Below, in pieces: positions 40,040-48,446 of a stretch of 48,446 nt of DNA. Source of the stretch: CAKOSP01 sp964370755 (lineage in GTDB: Bacteria > Bacillota_I > Bacilli_A > RF39 > UBA660). The notes under the pieces were generated by a model. The model was not told the DNA's origin, made no database searches, and saw nothing but the letters and a program-made list of their open reading frames with translations. Each line of letters starts with the position of its first letter. The stretch's first letter is position 1. Made by a program: the position numbers and the translations under genes. The DNA lies in assembly GCA_964370755.1 (NCBI GenBank), contig CAYJKL010000007.1, forward strand, positions 1 through 48,446, written 5' to 3'.

Positions 40040-40653
40040 TTTTTCTCCTTCTTATATATTTCCGCGATCATGTAATTACCTGTTATATTTCTAAACCTAT
40101 GATATTTTATCTCAGCCTTTTTATTAAAAGTTTTGTTAATTAACGTCCTAAATTGACTTTCATCTAAATATGCTCCGCCTACATCTTTTAAAAATTTCAT
40201 GTACCAGTATTTATTTAAAATTTTTGAAAACCCTCCTGTGATTTTAGGATTTTCAATTTCAATGATTATTAGTTTTTTTGAAACGTTAAATGAACTAAGC
40301 AGTAGATTAAGCATCGTTTCTTTATTTTTCATATGGTGCAATGTATTACTGCAAAATGATATGTCGAATGAAGATTTAGGAAATGGCAGTGATGCTGCGT
40401 TGTGATTAGTAAAAATCACTTCATTTAAATCGATATTATTATCATTAATTTGACTCCAACTTATGTCGTTACCAACTATTAAATCAAACTTTAAATCTTT
40501 GGCTATTTTAAATAAAAATGTATCATCTCCACAAGAAACATCTATTAACGACTTATTGTTTTCAAGCATGCTGATTAGAAGTTTCTTTAATTCTGCTTTC
40601 TTTTTAACTTTATTTGTAAGAATAAATCTTTTTATTATTTTATCGTGGAACAC
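40036..40653 (-). CDS. Class I SAM-dependent methyltransferase
   Basis: 205 residues. Motif I is LIDVSCGDDTFLF (Asp38, Cys41-Gly42), which keeps the acidic start but not the full glycine pattern. LIVGND is the post-I acidic strand, and SFDISFCSNTLHHMKN is motif IV, as in methyltransferase type 11 proteins. Substrate unknown. The only plausible start is the GTG at 40653, within the end of the Nudix-like gene (19-nt overlap), with a weak ribosome site, implying translational coupling. Confidence 0.85.
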   Translation of the reverse strand: MFHDKIIKRFILTNKVKKKAELKKLLISMLENNKSLIDVSCGDDTFLFKIAKDLKFDLIVGNDISWSQINDNNIDLNEVIFTNHNAASLPFPKSSFDISFCSNTLHHMKNKETMLNLLLSSFNVSKKLIIIEIENPKITGGFSKILNKYWYMKFLKDVGGAYLDESQFRTLINKTFNKKAEIKYHRFRNITGNYMIAEIYKKEKK

Positions 40654-41282
40654 ATATCTTTTTTATATTTTTCATTAGTGATTACTTCTTCATCTTGAAA
40701 GTTATCTTTTAATTTTACTGTTAATTCTTTATATCTTTTCAAGAATATTCTAACTAATTCCTTGCTAGCATTTCTATTAACATATTTCATTTCATTTTCA
40801 TTCACTTGTATAAAGTCTCCAGGAATTTTTTTTATATCTACATTGTTTAAAGATCTTATTTTTGCTATAAATCCTAATCCAATATGTTCAATAATATCAG
40901 CGCCATAATTATATGTATTTTTTATTATCAACTCTGGCTCAACGCAATCAATTAATAAATTTTCATTGATATTTTTTGTTAATCTATTTAGGGCTGACTT
41001 GATAGTTTCATCGTCTTTTATGCTACCACCTGGTAGTCCCCACTCTAAAATATCAGACATTACCCTAGAAAAAAATACTTTTCCATCATTATCATATAAT
41101 AATAAAAGAACAAAATATTTCTTTCTTGCGCAATAGTCAAATAACTTTTTGGATACTTCACACTTATTTATCGAAATTGGCAGATTATATATACTTTGGT
41201 AATTTTCGAACAACATTTTATTTTTCCCGATTTTTTCATCAAAAATATTATCAAATATCAAATCTACTGAATCTTTTTTCAT
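40635..41282 (-). CDS. Nudix-fold protein with degenerate catalytic box
   Basis: 215 residues. Residues ~55-165 have the Nudix pattern: strand YFVLLLLYDNDGKVF, WGLPGGS, and the start of the Nudix box G86-x5-E92-x7-R100. The box then reads L-T-K-N-I instead of E-U-x-E-E, so the metal-binding glutamates are missing and hydrolysis is unlikely. It may bind a nucleotide or sugar-nucleotide without cleaving it. Strong ribosome site GAGGTGAT before the ATG at 41282. First gene of the repeat-flanked cassette. Confidence 0.85.
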   Translation of the reverse strand: MKKDSVDLIFDNIFDEKIGKNKMLFENYQSIYNLPISINKCEVSKKLFDYCARKKYFVLLLLYDNDGKVFFSRVMSDILEWGLPGGSIKDDETIKSALNRLTKNINENLLIDCVEPELIIKNTYNYGADIIEHIGLGFIAKIRSLNNVDIKKIPGDFIQVNENEMKYVNRNASKELVRIFLKRYKELTVKLKDNFQDEEVITNEKYKKDMCSTIK

Positions 41283-41367
41283 AAATTATCACCTCATTAT
41301 TATGTTACCACGAACAATTAACACAATTTGGTTTTTATTTTGTCTGTAGCAGTCTTTAATTTTTTAT

Positions 41368-41396
41368 ACTATATCACTAATTTAACTCATTTTCAA
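41368..41396 (-). promoter_or_regulatory. Promoter of the Nudix-methyltransferase-CYTH/HAD cassette
   Basis: On the minus strand TTGAAA (41396-41391), 17-nt spacer, TATAGT (41373-41368). Leader of about 80 nt before the Nudix gene. Confidence 0.75.
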
Positions 41397-41467
41397 GATA
41401 ATATGAAAAAAATTAATAGTAATCATAATTTAAAGGTTTGATTGTTTTGTTTTATAACTTATTAACC

Positions 41468-41535
41468 TTTAAGTTATAAATCTATATTCAATTAAATAAA
41501 AAACTATATATCTTTTTCAAATATATAGTTTAGTT
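41468..41535 (-). repeat. 68-bp direct repeat R2 (terminator of ppdK), right border of the cassette
   Basis: Copy of R1 (38641-38708), 64 of 68 identical. The hairpin 41501-41511 with 41521-41531 plus a U run on the minus strand terminates ppdK, whose stop is about 30 nt upstream. Confidence 0.9.
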
Positions 41536-41562
41536 ATATTTTATTTTATGAGATTTTATTTT

Positions 41563-44187
41563 TTATTTATTATTTAGTACTGCTTGTGCTGCAGATAATC
41601 TTGCTATTGGAACTCTAAATGGTGAGCAAGAAACATAGCTAAGTCCAATATTGTGGCAATACTCAACACTTGATGGTTCCCCGCCGTGTTCTCCGCATAT
41701 ACCTAGTTTAATATCTTTTCTAGTTTGTTTTCCTTTTTCAATAGCCATTTCCATTAATAAACCTACACCTTTTTGGTCTATTTTAGCAAAAGGGTCTGCT
41801 TCAAAAATTTGTTTTTCGTAGTAATCTTCTAAGAATTTACCAGCATCATCTCTTGAAAAACCATAAGTCATTTGAGTTAAATCATTTGTTCCAAATGAGA
41901 AGAACTCTGCTTCTTTTGCAACTTCATCTGCAAGTAGAGCCGCTCTTGGTATTTCAATCATTGTACCGATTAAGTAGTCTACTTTTGTTTTTGTTTTTTC
42001 AAATATTTCATTAATTGTATTAATAATTATTTCTTTAATAAACATAAACTCTTTTAAATCACCGATAAGTGGTACCATTATTTCAGGAACTACTTTTTTA
42101 CCAGTTTTTGACACATTTATTGCTGCATTTATAACTGCTTTAGTTTGCATCACAACAATTTCTGGATATGTAACACCAAGTCTACAACCACGGTGACCCA
42201 TCATTGGATTAAATTCTTTTAAAGATTCTACTCTATTTTTTAAATCTTCAAAAGTCATATCAAGTGCCTCAGCAAGCTCTTTAATATCTTCATCATTATG
42301 AGGTAAAAACTCATGAAGTGGTGGATCTAAATATCTAATTGTTACATTATATCCATCCATTATTTTAAATAATTTTTCAAAATCATCTTGTTGGAACGGT
42401 AAAATTTTAGTAAGCGCTTCTTCTCTTTTTTCTTTAGTTTCTGCAGTAATCATTTTTCTAAATTCAAAGATTCTTGCTTCATCAAAGAACATATGCTCAG
42501 TTCTACATAATCCGATACCTTCTGCACCAAATTTTCTAGCAGTTTTTGCATCTGTTTCATTATCTGCGTTTGCTCTTACTTTTAAAACTCTTACATCATC
42601 TACCCATTTCATAAACTTTTCAAAGTTTCCAGATATAGTAGGTTCAACTGTTTTAATTTCTCCGTTATATACCTTACCAGTAGATCCATCTAGTGATAAG
42701 AAGTCCCCTTCTTTAAATACTTTTCCATCTTTTGTTTTAACAGTTTTATCTTCTTCGCTAATAGTAAGCTCTGAGCATCCTGATACACAGCACGTACCCA
42801 TTCCTCTAGCAACTACAGCAGCGTGACTAGTCATTCCGCCTCTACCAGTTAAGATACCTTTTGCAATAACCATTCCTTCGATATCTTCTGGTGAAGTTTC
42901 AAGTCTAGCTAAAATTATATTTTTAACTCCTGCTTCTGACGCTTTTTTAACATCTTCAGCAGTAAAGTAAATTTTTCCAGTAGCTGCACCAGGTGATGCT
43001 GCAAGCCCTGTTGTAATTACTTCTCCTTTTTTAAGTGATTCTTCATCAAAATTAGGATGAAGTAATTGATCTAAAAGTCTTGGTTCTACTTTCATGATTG
43101 CTTCTTTTTCATCAATCATTTTTTCTTCTACAAGCTCAACTGCTATTCTAAGTGCAGCTTCTGCTGTTCTTTTTCCGTTTCTTGTTTGTAGCATGAATAG
43201 TTTACCATTTTCTATTGTAAACTCCATATCTTGCATATCTTTATAATGATTTTCGAGTATTCCACATATTTTAACAAACTCATCATAGCATGCTGGCATA
43301 GTTTCTTTTAAATTTGATATATCAAGTGGAGTTCTAATACCCGCCACAACATCTTCACCTTGAGCATTTATCAAATACTCTCCATATAGTTTCTTTTCTC
43401 CAGTAGCTGGGTTTCTAGTAAATGCAACACCAGTTCCACAAGAGTCACCCATATTACCATATACCATTTCTTGAATATTTACAGCAGTTCCCCACTCTGA
43501 TGGTATATCATTTAGTTTTCTATAAGTGATTGCCCTATCATTGTTCCATGATTTGAACACCGCTGTTATAGCTGCAATAAGCTGCTCTTTAGGGTCACTT
43601 GGAAAATCCTCTCCTGCATGTTTTTTATATTCTTTTTTGTAGATTTCTACAACTTCTTTTAAATCTTCTGATGATAAATCAGTATCGTTTGTTATATTTT
43701 TCTTTTCTTTAATTTTATCAAATAACCTTTCAAATGAAGATTTTGGAAATCCCATTACTACATCTGCGAACATTTGAATAAATCTTCTGTAAGAATCATA
43801 AACAAATCTTTCATTTTCTGATAAAGCACAAAAACCTTCTGCAACTTCATCATTTAAACCTAGATTTAGAACAGTATCCATCATTCCTGGCATACTAGCT
43901 CTAGCACCACTTCTAACTGATACTAAAAGTGGACTATTTTTATCCCCAAATTTTTTACCTGAAATTTCTTCAAGTTCAGATAATTTTTCAAATATCTGTG
44001 ACTCTACCTCACTAGATAATTTTTTCTTATCTTTGTAATACTTATTACAAGCTTCTGTTGTAACAGTAAAACCTTGTGGTACTGGCAAACCTATACTAGA
44101 CATTTCTGCTAGATTAGCTCCTTTACCACCAAGAATATTTTTCATATCCTTGTTTCCTTCTTTAAAAGCATAAACATATTTTGACAT
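41563..44187 (-). CDS. ppdK: Pyruvate, phosphate dikinase
   Basis: Interconverts pyruvate, ATP and phosphate with phosphoenolpyruvate, AMP and pyrophosphate; used in glycolysis or gluconeogenesis of anaerobes. About 874 residues. N-terminal ATP-grasp (GGKGANLAEM at the start), central phosphohistidine domain with GGMTSHAAVVARG, and C-terminal PEP/pyruvate barrel with GLCRTEHMF, MGHRGCRLG and the CGEHGGEPSS cysteine motif. The second of two adjacent ATGs (44187) is better spaced from AGGAGG. From it the catalytic histidine is residue 455, as in the well-studied Clostridium symbiosum enzyme. Confidence 0.97.
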   Translation of the reverse strand: MSKYVYAFKEGNKDMKNILGGKGANLAEMSSIGLPVPQGFTVTTEACNKYYKDKKKLSSEVESQIFEKLSELEEISGKKFGDKNSPLLVSVRSGARASMPGMMDTVLNLGLNDEVAEGFCALSENERFVYDSYRRFIQMFADVVMGFPKSSFERLFDKIKEKKNITNDTDLSSEDLKEVVEIYKKEYKKHAGEDFPSDPKEQLIAAITAVFKSWNNDRAITYRKLNDIPSEWGTAVNIQEMVYGNMGDSCGTGVAFTRNPATGEKKLYGEYLINAQGEDVVAGIRTPLDISNLKETMPACYDEFVKICGILENHYKDMQDMEFTIENGKLFMLQTRNGKRTAEAALRIAVELVEEKMIDEKEAIMKVEPRLLDQLLHPNFDEESLKKGEVITTGLAASPGAATGKIYFTAEDVKKASEAGVKNIILARLETSPEDIEGMVIAKGILTGRGGMTSHAAVVARGMGTCCVSGCSELTISEEDKTVKTKDGKVFKEGDFLSLDGSTGKVYNGEIKTVEPTISGNFEKFMKWVDDVRVLKVRANADNETDAKTARKFGAEGIGLCRTEHMFFDEARIFEFRKMITAETKEKREEALTKILPFQQDDFEKLFKIMDGYNVTIRYLDPPLHEFLPHNDEDIKELAEALDMTFEDLKNRVESLKEFNPMMGHRGCRLGVTYPEIVVMQTKAVINAAINVSKTGKKVVPEIMVPLIGDLKEFMFIKEIIINTINEIFEKTKTKVDYLIGTMIEIPRAALLADEVAKEAEFFSFGTNDLTQMTYGFSRDDAGKFLEDYYEKQIFEADPFAKIDQKGVGLLMEMAIEKGKQTRKDIKLGICGEHGGEPSSVEYCHNIGLSYVSCSPFRVPIARLSAAQAVLNNK

Positions 44188-44206
44188 CATATTACCTCCT
44201 ACTTTA

Positions 44207-44235
44207 AGTATATCACGGTAATTATTTTTTTTGAA
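44207..44235 (-). promoter_or_regulatory. Promoter of ppdK
   Basis: On the minus strand TTCAAA (44235-44230), 17-nt spacer, TATACT (44212-44207). The -35 is weak. Confidence 0.5.
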
Positions 44236-44252
44236 GTAAATTATTGCAAAAT

Positions 44253-44282
44253 AAAACTATATAATAAAAATTATACAGTTTT
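44253..44282 (-). terminator. Terminator of the 44271 gene
   Basis: A 13-bp stem with one mismatch (44282-44270 with 44265-44253), loop AAAA, then a modest U tract. The stop codon is within the stem. Confidence 0.7.
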
Positions 44283-45611
44283 GTTTTGCTCATCAGCAAG
44301 TTTTTTATTAAATTCTTCTAAGAATTCTTTATTATTAAATAAATATTTTTTAAAAACTTCAAAATATATTGAATCAACAAATGGTAATTTAAAAGCTTCT
44401 AAATAATCTTTAACTATAAGTTTATCTTCTCTAGTAACGTTTAAACCAAATATTTGTTCATCACTGTCTAAAAATTCATCAAATTTTATCATTAATACAC
44501 TATTAAAAATGAAATTATTATACACATAACTTGTTAATGTTTTTAAATGAGGAGAATGTATTTTTTGTAAATAAAAGTATATTCCATCTGGAAATGTTTC
44601 TTTAAATATTCCTGGTAAATTATTATAAAAATCTATAACTGTAAATTCTTTATTTTCACATATTTCTTTAAGTACACTGAAATTTTTATCAAACTTAACA
44701 GATTTTTTAACATCTTTTGCTTTATATGCTTCATATAAAGCTGGGTCTATATCTCTTAAAAAATATATAACTCTACTTAAATTTTGTAATGATATATTCT
44801 CATTTTCCATATCACTAATTGTCATATTTTCATCATTTACATACTTTCTTAAGGCATCTAAATACTGTGGACTATATTTTAGAACATCATTTAATGTACT
44901 ACCATTTGAAAACTCTATTTTTTCGGACTCACATTTTTTCGCAAACTGGTTTATAACAAAATAATATTTCATATACTCCGTATCTGCAAGCATAACAATA
45001 TTCTCCATAAAGAAGTAATTATTTTTAAATACATACTTAGTTTCTTTATTAATTAAATACACTGTTTCTTCAAGTGTTTTATCTTTATTTTTTCTTATAA
45101 TGTCGTATGTTACTTTACTATATTCCATTGTCGATTTACCATACTCTGCACAGACTCCTGGAACATTATGATAAATTATACCTTTCTGTTTCAAGTTCTT
45201 ATAATCATGTGCAAAATTAGCTAAAATTAAATATTTTAATTTAGTAATTAACTTAAGTCTTTTTTCTTTTACTTCAGGATTTTTTTCACGAAGATAATTT
45301 AAAATGTGTTTTTTAATCAGATCTTCATTTTCTTGTCTTGAACCAAGTTTAACCGAATCTTTATTTTCTTCTTTATTATAGTTATCTAACATTTTTAAAA
45401 CATCCGAAAATAACTGCTTGTATTCTGCAAAATTATTATTTCTATAATGACGCTTAATGTTTTCAATTAGATATGAAAAAGCTACATTTATGTATTTTAT
45501 TTTATTACTTCTTGTTTCTTCATCTATATTTTCTTCATTTGTAAATTTTAAAAGCAAATATAAATTCTTTGTATTTTTTAAGAAACTATCATCTAGTTTA
45601 CTATATTTCAT
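44271..45611 (-). CDS. Hypothetical helical protein, paralogue of 45601-46911
   Basis: 446 residues, predicted all-helical, no signal or membrane segment. It shares with its upstream neighbour a V-I-Y-F-L-R-D-I-D-P-A-L-Y-type helix, FYNNLP near the last third, a YVYNNF helix, and a C-terminal LPF/V-D-x-(I/F)-Y-F-(E/D). AGAGGT before the ATG at 45611. It overlaps the upstream gene by 11 nt. No known domain recognised; a scaffolding or regulatory role is possible but unsupported. Confidence 0.72.
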   Translation of the reverse strand: MKYSKLDDSFLKNTKNLYLLLKFTNEENIDEETRSNKIKYINVAFSYLIENIKRHYRNNNFAEYKQLFSDVLKMLDNYNKEENKDSVKLGSRQENEDLIKKHILNYLREKNPEVKEKRLKLITKLKYLILANFAHDYKNLKQKGIIYHNVPGVCAEYGKSTMEYSKVTYDIIRKNKDKTLEETVYLINKETKYVFKNNYFFMENIVMLADTEYMKYYFVINQFAKKCESEKIEFSNGSTLNDVLKYSPQYLDALRKYVNDENMTISDMENENISLQNLSRVIYFLRDIDPALYEAYKAKDVKKSVKFDKNFSVLKEICENKEFTVIDFYNNLPGIFKETFPDGIYFYLQKIHSPHLKTLTSYVYNNFIFNSVLMIKFDEFLDSDEQIFGLNVTREDKLIVKDYLEAFKLPFVDSIYFEVFKKYLFNNKEFLEEFNKKLADEQNKTV

Positions 45612-46911
45612 TTTTACCTCTTTCTTTTATTCCTATTTTTCTTGTCATTACATATCTTAGTGCGTCCAAATAAAATACATCTGCTAGAGGAATTTCGAAA
45701 GTATCAAGAAGTTCTTTAGCGGCTACTTTATCTTCGTGAGTTGCTTCTTTTTCCTCTACTGTATACGTAAGATAATATAAATAATGAATATTTGATTCAT
45801 CATATGTATAGGAATAATTAAAATTAGCAATCATATAGTTACTTATATTTTCAAATTTATGTTTATTTAACGAATTTATTATAGCAAATAAATTACCTGG
45901 AAATGATAACCTAATACTGTTTGGTAAACTATTATAAAATTCTATTGGTGAGTATTTCTTTAAACTTAAATTTTCTTCAAGTACTTTTAGTTGTGCAACT
46001 AATCTTTTTAAAGGATGTTTTGATTTTTCAACATACTTAATATATAACTCCTCATCAAATTCTCTAAGGTAATAAACTACTTTTCTTAACTCTGATAAAC
46101 TATGGCTATGAGAGTTTGCTACAAAAGATAAACTTTTATCATAAGAATTTAAATAATCTAAAATAAGTGGTTTATACACTGGATATAAATCTTCTACCAT
46201 TTTAAGTGGATGAATATTTGCCTGCTCGATACCTAACTTTTCAAACTTACTTACAAATTTACTAATAATTAAATAACTTTTCATTAATCCAGCATCATGT
46301 ACAAAATATATCAAATTATCATCAATTCTAGATATCTTACTTAGGTGAAATCCATATAACTTGTTTATTTGATATAACAAATTTTCGCAATCCTCTTTAC
46401 TTTCCCTTGGCGTTTTTATAATTAGTTTAGCTATTTTCTTAACTGTTTCATTAAATTTTACATCGCTTTCTTTTAAAGAATGTTCATCAAATACATATTT
46501 TTTATATTTACCACTTGCATATAATTGTCTATAAACTTTTAGATATTTATTTCTTTTTTCAAGAAGAGCAGTTCTAGCAGCACTTTTTTCAAAGTCTCCT
46601 TTAGCCTTAAATGTATTAACTAACAATTTTAAAAGAACATTTTTTTGATCTTCTTTAATAATATCTTGTTCATCTTTTGTATATTCATAATCATTTTCTT
46701 TGGAAATTATACTTTCAATATGCTCATATTTTATAAATAAAGATTTATTCTCTATTAAATGTTTTTTTGCTTTTATTTTTCTTAAATCTTCATAATATAC
46801 ACTATTTAAATAAACAATCAAATCACATTTAGCCTCATCACTTATAGATTCATTTACTATAACATCATACATACAAATAATGTTTTCTAAAATTTCGTTT
46901 ATTTCTTCCAT
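45601..46911 (-). CDS. Hypothetical helical protein, paralogue of 44271-45611
   Basis: 436 residues from the ATG at 46911, which follows GGGGGAA; an in-frame TTG at 46962 falls in the -35 region and is rejected. All-helical and charged. Shared motifs with 44271-45611: LRKVVYYLREFDEELYIKY, FYNSLP, NISNYMIANF and IPLADVFYLDALRYV. The C-terminal third also resembles 17376-18278. First gene of a two-gene operon. Confidence 0.72.
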   Translation of the reverse strand: MEEINEILENIICMYDVIVNESISDEAKCDLIVYLNSVYYEDLRKIKAKKHLIENKSLFIKYEHIESIISKENDYEYTKDEQDIIKEDQKNVLLKLLVNTFKAKGDFEKSAARTALLEKRNKYLKVYRQLYASGKYKKYVFDEHSLKESDVKFNETVKKIAKLIIKTPRESKEDCENLLYQINKLYGFHLSKISRIDDNLIYFVHDAGLMKSYLIISKFVSKFEKLGIEQANIHPLKMVEDLYPVYKPLILDYLNSYDKSLSFVANSHSHSLSELRKVVYYLREFDEELYIKYVEKSKHPLKRLVAQLKVLEENLSLKKYSPIEFYNSLPNSIRLSFPGNLFAIINSLNKHKFENISNYMIANFNYSYTYDESNIHYLYYLTYTVEEKEATHEDKVAAKELLDTFEIPLADVFYLDALRYVMTRKIGIKERGKNEI

Positions 46912-46933
46912 AATTCCCCCATAAATAATATAT

Positions 46934-46962
46934 ATTGTATCATATTTATTACACAAATGCAA
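46934..46962 (-). promoter_or_regulatory. Promoter of the paralogue pair
   Basis: On the minus strand TTGCAT (46962-46957), 17-nt spacer, TACAAT (46939-46934). Confidence 0.75.
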
Positions 46963-46970
46963 CTTTCATT

Positions 46971-46997
46971 AAAAAAAAGAAGAATTAATTATTCTTC
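46971..46997 (-). terminator. Terminator downstream of the 47113 gene
   Basis: GAAGAAT (minus strand, 46997-46991) pairs with ATTCTTC (46985-46979), loop 5, followed by eight U residues. It lies 115 nt after the stop of the 47113 gene; the stretch between holds no gene. Confidence 0.8.
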
Positions 46998-47112
46998 ATT
47001 TTTAGTATATTCAAATCACATTTTAAATGATTTTATATTTTATTTTAATCTATTGAGTGAAATTTTATGCCATTTTTCCTAGTGTTTTAGGCAAAATCAG
47101 AAATATTTGAAT

Positions 47113-48446
47113 TTATTTTATTTTGTAAACGTCATTCCACTCACCTGTTCCGCTAAGTTCGATATTAGACGAGAGATATACTACAGGGCGTACACCATAA
47201 GGATTACCGACAGAAATATAGGTCATAACACCAGAAGATTGCAAAAACCATTCAGCAGCGTATCCAGCAGCATAGAAACCAAAAGGAGAGCCAAACCAGT
47301 AGCCACTATTTGTATATAAATAGTTAGCACTGTTACTTGCAATAGGTGCAAGGCCTGCCATTACTGCCTCGTCGGCAGTGAGTAACCCTACCTTTTCTGA
47401 TAATTCTCCATTTCCATTTATAGAATCATCTACTGTATACGCATCTACTTTACTAGGACACACAAGCTCAGGTCCTGTTCCGCCAGCTGTTAAACTAACA
47501 CTTGATGCCGTTATTCTTGCTGCTGTTCCATATAATGTAAAACTTGTTCCTTCTCCTGTTCCTGTATAAGTACTTCCATCCCATCCAAAACTATAGGTTT
47601 GATACCCACTAGTTGTCAAGTTTCTATCATAACAAAATATATTATCTGCTATTTGCGAATTTACCCCATTCATATTTATTGTATACCAATTATCTAGAGT
47701 AGCTGCTATTGTACTCTTAGTCTCAAGTCCTTGCTTTTCTCCAACCGTATACATATATCCTACATATGCATTATCATTAGAAATTGAATTAAATTTACTC
47801 GTACCTATCTGTGTACCACTTCCAGTCATTACTATTGCCTGTGATTCTGTTGGAGCTGTAGTTCCACTATAAAGTAGTTTTAATGAGCCATTTCCAGCTA
47901 CACTTACTATTCTCCAGTATATTCCATTATAGTATAACCAATTATTATCTACTGCTCCTCTATAGTAGTATGCTGTTCCATACGTATCCGGCGCTGCAAA
48001 CATTCCTTCATTTGTATTAGCCACTTGCGTAAAATCTGGTTCTGCTTTTGCTTCTATATAAGATTTTCCACCGTTATCACAAAGAATTAAATCTGCTGAA
48101 GTTTTTGGAATCCAGCAAGGATCTGATAAATTAAGTTCACTATCAAATATTGTATTACTTATATTAGATAAACCTGCTGTATCATATAAATAAACTTTAA
48201 CTTGCCAATTTTGTGTAATACTAGAACTTGTTGCTATAGAATGGTTTTCTGAAAGTAATATACTTCCAGTATAATCTGTTAAATCAAAACCAGTAATAGA
48301 ACCTACTGTTACTCTAGTAAGACCTGTTAAACTTGTAATTTCATTTCCACTTGGATTAAATATTTTAGCAATTACTTTAGCAGTTGGTGTAGTTGTTCCA
48401 TCTAAATATTTATTTACCTTAATATCATAATATATATCATATTTAG
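47113..48446 (-). CDS. Large exported protein with FISUMP/DUF6273-like domain, 5' end outside window (paralogue of 11833-13586)
   Basis: About 444 codons visible, open through the right edge; a GTG at 48024 is internal, not the start. The reading matches the 11833-13586 protein from its YLDGTTTPTAK region onward: FNPSGNEITSLTGLTRV, a short insert with SDPCWIPKTSADL, then GMFAAPDTYGTAYYYRG, YWRIVSVAGNGSLKLLY, YTVDDSINGNG, and the terminal ELSGTGEWNDVYKIK. The stretch after GSPFGF differs strongly between the two, including one codon in length. Probably a surface protein; ligand unknown. Confidence 0.82.
   Translation of the reverse strand, partial: KYDIYYDIKVNKYLDGTTTPTAKVIAKIFNPSGNEITSLTGLTRVTVGSITGFDLTDYTGSILLSENHSIATSSSITQNWQVKVYLYDTAGLSNISNTIFDSELNLSDPCWIPKTSADLILCDNGGKSYIEAKAEPDFTQVANTNEGMFAAPDTYGTAYYYRGAVDNNWLYYNGIYWRIVSVAGNGSLKLLYSGTTAPTESQAIVMTGSGTQIGTSKFNSISNDNAYVGYMYTVGEKQGLETKSTIAATLDNWYTINMNGVNSQIADNIFCYDRNLTTSGYQTYSFGWDGSTYTGTGEGTSFTLYGTAARITASSVSLTAGGTGPELVCPSKVDAYTVDDSINGNGELSEKVGLLTADEAVMAGLAPIASNSANYLYTNSGYWFGSPFGFYAAGYAAEWFLQSSGVMTYISVGNPYGVRPVVYLSSNIELSGTGEWNDVYKIK

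Overview
Low-GC (AT-rich) Gram-positive chromosomal DNA using the standard genetic code (tryptophan is read from TGG and ORFs end in TGA as well as TAA/TAG). Strong Shine-Dalgarno sequences, near-consensus sigma-A promoters with 17-nt spacers and many U-run hairpins all point to Bacillota. spoIVFB, a spoIVFA-like gene and spoIVB indicate endospore-forming ancestry. The gene style (SipW-dependent fibre proteins, BspA-type repeats, pyruvate phosphate dikinase, short zinc-type ProRS) suggests an uncultured, probably gut-dwelling lineage near Bacilli/Erysipelotrichia; the exact taxon cannot be fixed by eye. I saw no rRNA, tRNA, CRISPR, IS or prophage gene. One run of 100 N lies inside a gene.

Layout: (1) 1-638, end of an exopolysaccharide-initiating sugar transferase. 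(2) 727-2071, two divergent unknown genes. (3) 2068-4830, a spoIIB-like SPOR gene, mreC, mreD, spoIVFA-like gene and spoIVFB, which is the B. subtilis cluster without mreB or minCD. (4) 4947-6278, a lone PilB/GspE ATPase. (5) 6394-10917, a 1507-residue protein with helical repeats and a C-terminal nucleotidyltransferase domain. (6) 10945-11709, an HPt-receiver protein. (7) 11833-13586, a large exported protein whose paralogue closes the window at 47113-48446. (8) 13686-16756, a cpsC-cpsD-cpsB-galE capsule operon. (9) 16898-18278, a VanZ-like protein and an unknown. (10) 18376-29421, a surface-fibre locus: a 1597-residue exported protein and two copies of a module made of a TasA/CalY-like subunit, an accessory domain protein and a SipW signal peptidase fused to its own pilin-like tail. 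(11) 29531-33582, a MoxR/VWA module (LRR-MoxR fusion, small AAA-like protein, metallopeptidase-VWA protein) lying between intact spoIVB and a decayed copy of the spoIVB 3' end. (12) 33665-38607, spoIVB, a membrane protein, proS, xseB, xseA and nusB. (13) 38641-41535, a three-gene cassette (CYTH-HAD fusion, methyltransferase, degenerate Nudix) between 68-bp direct repeats that each contain a terminator. (14) ppdK and two paralogous unknowns, 41563-46911.

The most unusual content is: the LRR-MoxR/VWA module and its spoIVB relic; the repeat-nucleotidyltransferase giant with an operator-like palindrome on its promoter; the signal peptidase-substrate fusions; an mRNA hairpin that holds the start codon of a fibre subunit; and the repeat-flanked CYTH-HAD cassette. 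Two accessory cassettes (regions 11 and 13) both sit just downstream of a core gene whose 3' end or terminator is duplicated at the far side, which looks like a shared mode of acquisition. The N gap is probably an assembly artefact: 55 identical bases flank it, and merging them restores one 532-codon frame.
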